From assembly GCF_021917145.1 (NCBI RefSeq), contig NC_061075.1, forward strand, positions 1,106,215 through 1,170,214: DNA of 64,000 nt. Direction: 5' to 3'. The position numbers and the translations under genes were made by a program. Under the pieces are notes generated by a model that worked only from the letters and a program-made list of their open reading frames with translations, was not told the origin of the DNA and searched no databases. Below, piece by piece: positions 55,898-64,000 of the stretch. The DNA comes from Hypomesus transpacificus. Taxonomy: Eukaryota > Chordata > Actinopteri > Osmeriformes > Osmeridae. Each line of letters starts with the position of its first letter. Position 1 is the first letter of the stretch.

Positions 55898-55972
55898 TTG
55901 TGGCCGAGTGGTCTGTCTGGTTCAGAGACGGTGAGACTGAGAGTAGAGCAAGGGTTCAATTCTTACTCATTT
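55898..55972 (+). pseudogene. Degenerate tRNA-Leu/Ser-like sequence, possibly a SINE head
   Basis: TGGCCGAGTGGTCT fits the A box of a class II tRNA, and GGGTTCAATTC about 50 bases later fits the B box. The T stem has wobbles and a mismatch and the acceptor stem does not pair, so it is not a working tRNA gene. Confidence 0.4.
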
Positions 55973-56639
55973 TAAAATGAAATTTTCCCTGTAATTCATC
56001 ATGACCGAAACGCCAGTAATTACGCTCTGCATGTTTATGAAAGACCAACTGACATTTGCCGCTTAACTTGCTTATGCCCACTACAAGCCACTATGCACAC
56101 ATCACTTCCGCATATAGCATAACCCAGGTCAACAACTTCCACTGAGGAGCAGATGCGTTTTCAAATCCAAAATGCCGTTTTGTATAGGAGTTTGGGTTGT
56201 CTCCCCAAAATGACAATCAACGATGTTCATAGGAGGAGTCTATGTTGCTGCCCTTCAAGCAAGAGGGAAAAGGGGTTCAAATTGTACGTTTTGAGTTACA
56301 TTACAATTACGAAGGTAAGGTTTATCTAACTCTCACAGTTGGCTAAAGTAGCTATCTAGGATATGAGCAGTAACAGCGTTAGCTAGGCTGGAGGTAGCTA
56401 ATAATTTTTTGCTACATTATTTACTCATTTATCTGTCAGCTTGCTTGCTAGTCAGTAATGTTAAGAAACTGAGAAAAGGCATGTTATATTACATTATCCA
56501 CAGGGAACAAATGGGTAAGGTCACATGCCTTTCTCAGTTTCTAACAAAAATCTGAAAACGGGAAAGATCTCCGTGAGGGACTAGATCCGAGTCTAGGATT
56601 AATAAGAGAGCAATAGCTAAGGGTGAACATAACTTGTTC

Positions 56640-57070
56640 TGGTTATTAAAAGTCACGTTTTTTAACTTCACCGGAAGTTCTACATCTGGCCTGGCCGTGG
56701 TAGTTACGCAGGTTACCTCTCTACGATGTGTGCTTACTGATGGAGCTTTGTCTTCTTTGATCGCTTAAATAATTAACCGTGAAAGCGAACAGTTTGGCTC
56801 CGGTGGTGTTAAACGTGTGATAAGCGTGAATTAAGTGAACCGATGTGTTGGGAGGGCGCAAAAATATTTGAGCTCAGCAAGTGGGGCCACACAGTAGGAG
56901 AGCTCGGGAGCGGCTGCACTCGTTTGTTCAGGCTGAACGCGAGGTTGTTGATGTCCTAACCGGTGTTTAACGTTACTCCAGCCAATTACTCTGAGCTCTT
57001 GGCAGCAGCGACAGCAACTTCCTGGGTGTGTAGTTGCTTTCTTACAAGCTCGGTTGAATATCAAACCTTG
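56640..57070 (+). promoter_or_regulatory. Candidate tnfaip8l1 promoter / 5' non-coding exon
   Basis: CG-containing unique DNA with an exact ETS motif CCGGAAGT at 56671-56678, about 2.8 kb upstream of the coding exon. The tnfaip8l1 coding exon begins eight bases after an acceptor, so a 5' non-coding exon must exist upstream. The choice of this region is inference; donor-like GAAGGTAAGG at about 56310 and AAAGGTAAATT at about 53040 are alternatives. Confidence 0.3.
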
Positions 57071-57620
57071 GACACAGGCCAGCCCAGACCCCCCAAATAA
57101 CCACTACTGACGAGGGGTGTACCTGTTGGTGGTGGTGGTAGTTATGGTGATACGTGTTTGTTGTTTGTCGGTGCTGGTGGTAGTTATGGTGATACGTGTT
57201 TGGCGTCATCACACAATAGCATTGTTTCAGTTACATCGCCTATTAAATCTGTGCCAATGTAAACAAGTGGAGCCGGCCCTGGCCAATCATTGGGCTTGCT
57301 GAACCACTGGTTTTAAATCTGACCCTAACGACACACTTCAATTCGTTACTTGACAGGAATCCTGGGTAGAAAAGCTTGTCATCGTTCGAGGCAACTTTAC
57401 CAGGAACACATCCCTGTCCCTCACTTTTCATGCCAGGGGGAAAGACTGAGGAAAGACTGAGGGAGGGAGGGGAACAAACGAGGGTGTCTCTCCATCTGTG
57501 ATTGTGTTGTGTCATTCTTTGGCTTTGACTGAAACTACAGTGAGCCTCCTGGGTATCCATCCCATCTGCTTTGGAAGTGTTTGGATTCACCACTATGAGA
57601 GGGAAACACAAACTTCTTTG

Positions 57621-57652
<32 letters not shown>

Positions 57653-57812
57653 GCCCTCTGTCTCTCTCTTTCCCCCTCGCTGTCTCTCTCTATATCCTGA
57701 GGTGTTATTTTCCCGGATGACATCCTAGATCTGACAGGAGAGAAATTTAATGAGCCCTCTGAAAGCCACTCAGAGGTTGTCTTTTACTGTAATGTACTGA
57801 TGACGTTGTCTC

Positions 57813-57865
<53 letters not shown>

Positions 57866-59265
57866 TTCTCTGTCTGTCTTCTCATTGCAGGTAGTCAGAC
57901 AGGAGGACAGGAGATTGTATCGTTCCTGTCCTGCTGGTCTCCTCGAAAAATAGTTTTCAAACCTTTTAGAAGCGTTTTACTTTTCCCCCCAAAAAAATCC
58001 CAATTTTTTGGGGGGAAAGTCAACAAGTACTTATCATGCTGCAAACCTTTTTTTTAACGCAAATATTTTGTCAACCTTTCAAACTTCTCTCTCTCTGTCT
58101 CTCTCCCTCTGATGAGGCAGATTGGTATTCTTGGAGAGACAGAGAGGCCGGAGACAAATGAAAAGGGCGAAAGTCACACGTAGAGACGAGGCGTTGGGAA
58201 TGTGCGAGGAGGAGGACGGCTCATGTATAGTCTCAGCAGGCGGCCATATTGAGTCAGTCACATAATGACCCCCTCTCAGCCTCTCAGGCCTGTACGCAGG
58301 CCCCAAACCAGCCCCCGTCACTCTGGCACTGGGCAAATAACACTCACACTCTGCTTTCATGTGGGAAGGAAATTATGTCTTGAAAGCTATATTTATAAAT
58401 TGGATGCGACGCACCGGTGGCAAATGGCAATTAACGTTCCACTAAGGCTAGTCTGGATTAGATAACTGTCTGACTTTTAACATCCGCAGACTAAGACTGA
58501 GAGTTGTCAAGGGCAGAGAACCGGAGATGCATTTAGTCAGCAGGAATATGTAATACCCCACCTGTTGTTGTTCTTATTGTTTTGGGGTTGTGCGTGTGCG
58601 TGTGCAGTGGTGGCAGCTGGCTCATCTAGCAGAGGAGATAGAGAGGATGTTGGAGAACACAGCCCTGTGACCCACTGTTTAGAAGCTGCTGCTCTGGGGT
58701 TGAGTCACTAGGTTTTGGCAGGCTACACACGCACACACACGCGGACCAGCTTGTTGGCTCCTCTCCCTTTAAGTCACATGCACTCCAGCACCTGTCAACC
58801 ACACACACACCTTGCCAACTATAGAGACACACACACACACACTCTGTTCTAAAAGTGGATTAGGCTGAGGCAACTCTACAATATTGCCTGTTTTACATAA
58901 CTGTGTGTAGTGATTCGCATCTCTCCTAACTGCTGCCCAGGCTGATAGTCTTTCTAAGTGGTTCTCTGCCGGCACATCCAAACACGTATAAAAACTCTTG
59001 TTGCTCTCAGACCCCTATTCATCTACGACGTTACAGTGTTTCAGTGTTCTTTCCTCACCCCCTGGTATATGAAGGTCTAGACTACCATGCTTAGCAGACG
59101 TGTGTGCTCCCAGATGACTTCCAGAAGTCTTCATTCCAGACAAAACATCTGTTGTTTGTTTACATTCCGTCTCCGCCTGTATGTCTGACTACTAGCGAAT
59201 GTTTATTTCGTTAAATATGTTTTTTAATTGTTGTTTCTTTCGCTTTGTTTCTCGCCCTCCCTCGC
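57071..59265. other. Spacer or intron upstream of tnfaip8l1
   Basis: Unique sequence with CT (57620-57690) and GTCT (57808-57866) tracts. No recognisable coding exon. Confidence 0.45.
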
Positions 59266-59500
59266 TTTCCTCCTCTTACTTCCCCCACTCTATGCCAATC
59301 ATTCCTTTTCCATCCTATCTCATTCTTCCTCCCCCCCACCACCTCCCTCCGTCCCTTCTCCCCCCTCCCCTCCACCACCACCTCCCTTCCTCCCCCCCCA
59401 CCACCTCCCTCCCTCCTTCCTCCTTCCCCCTCCTCCCTCCCCCCCCTCCCCCACCACCCCGCTCCCTCCCGCCCCCTCCCTTCCCCCCCTCCCTCCCCCA
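59266..59500 (+). repeat. C/T-rich tract before the tnfaip8l1 coding exon
   Basis: About 235 bases of CCTCCC/CCACC, ending in CCTCCCCCAG at the splice acceptor (AG at 59500-59501). Frames fused upstream of the ATG are translations of this tract. Confidence 0.85.
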
Positions 59501-59509
59501 GAGCTCACC

Positions 59510-60982
59510 ATGGACTCCTTCAGTACCAAGAGTCTGGCTCTGCAGGCGCAGAAGAAGCTCATGAGCAAGATGGCTTCCAAGAGCATGGCCAGCCTCTTCA
59601 TCGACGACACCTCCAGCGAGGTCCTGGACGACCTGTACCGGGTCACCAAGGAGTACACGCGCAACCGCAAGGAGGCGCAGAAGATCATCAAGAACCTCAT
59701 CAAGATGGTGGTCAAGCTGGGCGTGCTGTACCGGAACAACCAGTTCAACGGAGAGGAGCTGGTGTTGGTGGAGAGCTTCAGGTTGGTCCAGGGTTTGTTG
59801 GTGAAGAACGAGGGGATGGATGGAGTGATGGATGGATGGTTGAAAGAAGGATAGAAGCTGGTATAAAAAGTGACTTAGCAAAGGATAAGGGGATAGATGG
59901 ATGGATGGATGGATAGATACACAAACGATGGAGAGGCTAGTGTGGAGGGAAAACACAAAATTATTCAAAGACTAAATACCTTGCTGACTAACTAGTTTAC
60001 TAACAGATTGTTGCACCAACCAATAGATGAACGAGCTGGTAAATAAAGAGTGTAGCAGATCAAACAGTGATGCATCAAAGGAAATCGGATAGGAAAATGT
60101 ATTCATACATACATTGTCTAATATAAGCAACCCACACCTAGCACTCATCATGGTAATGTACGCCCATAGTACCTTGGTACACATCTACACAGCGTTCTCT
60201 TAACACAGGACATTGCATTCCACGTATGTTATAATTGTATTCCCTGCAAACCACCGCGGCAGATTCTACTCCCAGCTCCGTAATATGTGGATCCTCCAGT
60301 AGTGATCCTGTTCTGTGGACATGCATGTCTACAAGGTGACATGAATAGATATACTGACGTTATGACTAAATAGGTGATTGATTACATGGGTATTTCACAT
60401 CAAATAACTGGTTCTTTTTTTCATATCGAAGAACAAGGATAGATCATTAACTTTAATTAAACCTCTTCACTGGCACTGGTAGGTACAGTTGTGGACCTAG
60501 AGACAAAAGGTTGGATGGAGATTTATCAAACTTGATTGATGTTTGACTGAACCTCCCTATAGGAGGACCAGCAACAACCCTCTGCTACGTATGCTAAAGA
60601 ACAAGAGTCCTAAAAGATCTTCACGTCTGCCAAACAACACCCTCAGTCTTGAATCCGTTCATTTCCTAACTTTCGTCTTCTCCTCCTCCGTAGGAAGAAG
60701 GTCCACACCTTGGCCATGACGGCCGTCAGCTTTCACCAGATCGAGTTCACCTTCGACCGGCGTGTCATGAGCGCCATCTTGAACGACTGCCGCGAGCTGC
60801 TTCACAAGGCCATCAACCGCCACCTGACGGCCAAGAGCCACTCCCGGGTCAACCACGTCTTCAACCACTTCGCCGACTGTGACTTCCTGGCGGCGCTGTA
60901 CGGGCCGTCCGAGGTTTACCGCGCCCACCTCCAGAGAATCTGCGACGGAGTCAACAAGATGCTGGAAGAAGGCAACCTCTGA
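59510..60982 (+). CDS. tnfaip8l1: TNFAIP8-like protein 1 (TIPE1), two coding exons, 186 aa
   Basis: Coding exons 59510-59781 and 60694-60982, joined after codon 90 (AG, then G) by a GT-AG intron of 912 bases, give 186 residues, the usual family length. The start in CACCATGGAC matches the family N-terminus MD(T/S)[14 protein letters not shown]. The product is an all-helical TIPE/TNFAIP8-homology protein; family members bind and transfer phosphoinositides in a hydrophobic cavity and influence cell death and autophagy. [19 protein letters not shown] and [20 protein letters not shown] are the most conserved blocks and favour the L1 paralog over TNFAIP8, L2 and L3. The acceptor eight bases before the ATG implies an upstream non-coding exon. 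I do not expect the intron inside the coding region from mammalian paralogs, though I am unsure of fish. Confidence 0.93.
59880..59918. repeat. (GGAT)n tract
   Basis: GGATGGATGGATAGAT tetramers in the tnfaip8l1 intron. Confidence 0.8.
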
Positions 60983-62375
60983 CCCCACCACACACCACCC
61001 CTGTCCTTTTGACCCTGTGACCTTTCAAATCCTCCGAACTCTTATCTCTGACCCCTGTTGTGACCTCAACTTTGCCGCGTCCGGCCCGGTTAGTGACACT
61101 TGACACGTCACCATCTTCCACGGCTCCCGTCCAAACCGGTTTCATTTGCAGCAGGAAGAGAGAGATGTGCTGGCTAGGTGTTTGAGGACTCTTTACTGGT
61201 TGTGTTTGATTTTGTTGTTTGCCTGTCAGACTTTACCGTACACTGAAGGATGCTCCTAGCTAGTCAATCCAAAGCTTCTTTCACGCTTGTCTTTGTAATG
61301 GGATAGAAAGCCTGAGGTTGTAAAATGTTTGTTTAGTTGAAATTCTATGCAGTCAACCAACAGTGACTTAACACAAGGGCTATGAAGTCTCTTTGCTTTT
61401 CAGATCAACTGCTCTAAGTTCCACTTCGGAAAAGATCTAAGATGATTCAAAGACCCACGAGGTTTGGAGGTAGAAGGAAAGGAACATGGTGGTTTTGACA
61501 AGTTTGACATCCCGACTGGGATCCGGAACTGGATCTAGACAGGAGTTGTGACCAAACCTAAAAAGCACAGTTGAGAATTACTATACCAGGATATTGTGAT
61601 ATAACGACCTATTTTCTTTTTATAATCCAAAGCTTAACAGTTGCATTTTCCAACATCACGCCTCCAGTCTCTATTGTTGATGCCACACACATCCAAGTGA
61701 TATAACAGAAGCGTAAAGAAGCAAGTCTGAAACTCTTAAATTCTAATCTCTATCTCAACATTATGCTAAGAAAGTGTTTGTATTTTGGGTCAGTGCACTT
61801 ATAAACCTTGATTGGTTTCATAATCATTCATTAACAGCCTTAAGCCAGCCTGCCACACCAAAGAGGCGTAAATACACAGGAAGTAGATTGTTTTGAGGAT
61901 TGTGATTGGAGCTGTGTTGACTCAGCTAGCGGGCTAACCTCATCATGGCTAATACTTACCTCATCTGAGCCAAAGGTAAACAAACCAAAGAAGAAGAAGA
62001 CCTGCTACTGATAAACAAAACGAGGAACAAACAATACTGTACACACACAGCTGGTTTTAGACGAACATATATTTTGTTTTTGATCTGTTTACCCTGAATG
62101 TGAAATCAGTAAACACATATTGTTGAAGGTAAAAAAAAAAAAAAAAGACAGTTTACCATGAAGAATATAGCTGTAACACTCCATAATACTGTAAAACCCC
62201 TTTTTATATATTCATTTGTTACAAAGACTCGAGATGTATGTCTTCACCCCTACATACATTTACTTGCACTTTTCTTCTTTTTTTTCTTTGCATTGTTATA
62301 TTTTTTTTGTATTTTTTTTTTTTAACCCAAAAAATGGTGCTGTGGGCTAAATAAAATGTGCCTCAAGTATCTGTG
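60983..62375 (+). other. tnfaip8l1: Probable tnfaip8l1 3' UTR
   Basis: About 1.4 kb of unique sequence to the AATAAA at 62350-62355, with U-rich blocks at 62277-62326. No other coding exon is apparent. Confidence 0.65.
62350..62355 (+). terminator. Candidate tnfaip8l1 polyadenylation signal
   Basis: AATAAA followed by a TCTGTGTGCTGTT U/G-rich element within 35 bases. Confidence 0.7.
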
Positions 62376-62654
62376 TGCTGTTCCTGATCTGTAGAGGCAC
62401 AGTAAGGGAGGCGTTTGTGGGTCAGGTACTTTAGTCCTGGAACTCCTAGCCGGCCATCTTCAAACCAGCACAGGGTTTTGCAGATTAGACCAGAGGGAAC
62501 TGAAGGACCTGATTGGCCACTCCACAAGAGTACCCCCCCCCCCCCCCCCATCTCACCAACTCCACAACACAGATAGTTAAGCATTCCAGCCCCCAATGAA
62601 AGGCGATTGAGATCTCGGCCCAAATCAAGTCCTTTTTCTTAGGAGTGAAGATGG

Positions 62655-62694
<40 letters not shown>

Positions 62695-63297
62695 ACTCTC
62701 TCTATCTCTCAGTTTAATGAAGAGTAAAATAGATTGTTCTAGTGAACTCCCACCTCAGCGCATAATGGATGTTCTCTCTTTTGTTTGTGTGTTTGTGTGT
62801 GGCTGAGCGTATCTGGGAGATGGGGTGATTGTTCCATTTAGTATTCTGTCTGCATGCCCTATCTGAGATGGCTGCATGTATAGACTGACTGACAGTCTGA
62901 GGCTAAGAGCGCTGTTTTCCTCCTGCAGCTACACGACTGTGTCATTCTCTCTCTCTGCTTCCTGACAACGAACAGTTCGCTTCTAAAGCTCCGCCAAAAA
63001 AGGAGTGGAGTGTTTGCAATCAGGAAAACTATCTTCCAAAGAAAAGATGAGGAAAAAAACTAGTCTGCACTTGGCGATGATAATGACGAGGATGATCGTG
63101 ATGATTGTTGTGACTTCTTACTTCACCTTTCCGTTCTGTGATTATCTAGTTTCAGTATGTATATTTTTTTAATGTTTTGATGCTCATTTCAATCTCTGTG
63201 GCGTTTGGTGTATCAAGGTAAAAGGTCTGTGGGTAAGCCTGGACTACAATCCAATCAGTAGGTATTGTCTAAGAAAAGGGGTTGTTAGGTCGAGAGT
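62376..63297. other. Spacer or extended UTR
   Basis: Unique sequence with a run of 17 C (62533-62549) and a CT tract (62658-62705). No gene seen. Confidence 0.45.
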
Positions 63298-63658
63298 AAG
63301 CCTAAACCAGTCTACACTAGGCCTAAACCATGTCTAGACCAGGCCTAAACCAGTCTAGACCAGGCCTAAACCATGTTTAGACCAGGCCTAAACCATGTCT
63401 AGACCAGGCCTAAACCATGTCTACACTAGGCCTAAACCATGTCTAGACCAGGCCTAAACCAGTCTAGACCAGGCCTAAACCATGTCTAGACCAGGCCTAA
63501 ACCATGTCTAGATCAGGCCTAAACCATGTCTACACTAGGCCTAAACCATGTCTAGACCAGGCCTAAACCAGTCTAGACCAGGCCTAAACCATGTCTAGAC
63601 CAGGCCTAAACCATGTCTAGACCAGGCCTAAACCAGTCTAGACCAGGTCTAAACCATG
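63298..63658. repeat. 22-bp minisatellite
   Basis: About 16 copies of CTAGACCAGGCCTAAACCAT plus GT, with CTACACTAGG and CCAGTCTAG variants. The variants recur in a fixed order, suggesting a higher-order repeat. Confidence 0.93.
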
Positions 63659-63988
63659 TGTGGACTCGGCCTAGTCTGTGACTGTTTTAGATGTTGTAGC
63701 TCCCAGACTCACTGTCTCAGGGTACTGTCTCTAACTCAGATCCCTGACCGGGTCCAGACCCACACTGAACTCTCGCAGTGTGAACTGCAACACAATACGT
63801 TTATACATTTTATGACTGCAGCTGAAAATGAATGCAGATGGTTATGTTGTGTATATATATACTCGGTTTGATTGTGAGGTATATTTTTCATTTCATATTT
63901 TTCATTATACTCTTAATGTTCAGCACACATGATGTATATGTTTCCTCTGTACTAGATATACATACCATATGTCACACTGTATTCAACA

Positions 63989-63994
63989 AATAAA
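63989..63994 (+). terminator. Possible distal polyadenylation signal
   Basis: AATAAA at the end of an AU-rich, 3' UTR-like segment (63780-63994). It could serve a longer tnfaip8l1 transcript; the window ends before the downstream element. Confidence 0.3.
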
Positions 63995-64000
63995 TACAAA

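Noticed and set aside
59228..59509. N-terminal Ser/Pro extension of tnfaip8l1
   Set aside because: It is the C/T-rich intronic tract read in frame; a splice acceptor lies at 59500-59501 and the family starts at MDSFSTKSL.

Overview
The window is nuclear DNA of a vertebrate, almost certainly a ray-finned (teleost) fish. Four spliced genes with GT-AG introns can be assembled and match vertebrate proteins along their whole length. The introns and spacers are unusually rich in CA/CT microsatellites and minisatellites. I cannot name the species. A 500-base N gap (7215-7714) marks a scaffold join.

Layout. 1-15061: no gene recognised; low-complexity arrays, a 57-bp minisatellite, the gap, and unique DNA. 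15062-23487 (+): ncln (nicalin), 15 coding exons, 561 codons; its 3' UTR runs to a polyA signal at 25205. 29887-46051 (-): cers1 (ceramide synthase 1), 6 coding exons, 364 codons, with a probable long 3' UTR reaching a polyA signal near 25275, so ncln and cers1 lie tail to tail. 47983-51647 (-): cope (coatomer epsilon), 10 coding exons, 302 codons. 51648-59509: spacer or 5' region with candidate promoters but no recognised protein. 59510-60982 (+): tnfaip8l1, two coding exons, 186 codons, with a polyA signal at 62350. 62400-64000: distal UTR or intergenic DNA with a 22-bp minisatellite.

Biology. ncln, cers1 and cope all serve the early secretory pathway: a multipass translocon factor, ER C18-ceramide synthesis, and COPI coat. 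They are separate transcription units, not an operon. cope-cers1 in the same orientation matches human 19p13.11; NCLN and TNFAIP8L1 are on human 19p13.3. The mammalian CERS1 partner GDF1 is not seen downstream of cers1.

The most interesting structure is in ncln. Nearly every intron holds a tandem array, and several arrays include or copy splice sites. The intron 4 array has triplicated the exon 4 donor, one copy giving an in-frame 63-residue extension. Intron 2 has a duplicated donor. Intron 7 has about 40 acceptor-like units that are reverse-complementary to an array in intron 9. Intron 6 holds a phase-compatible open reading frame that could act as an alternative membrane-anchored end.
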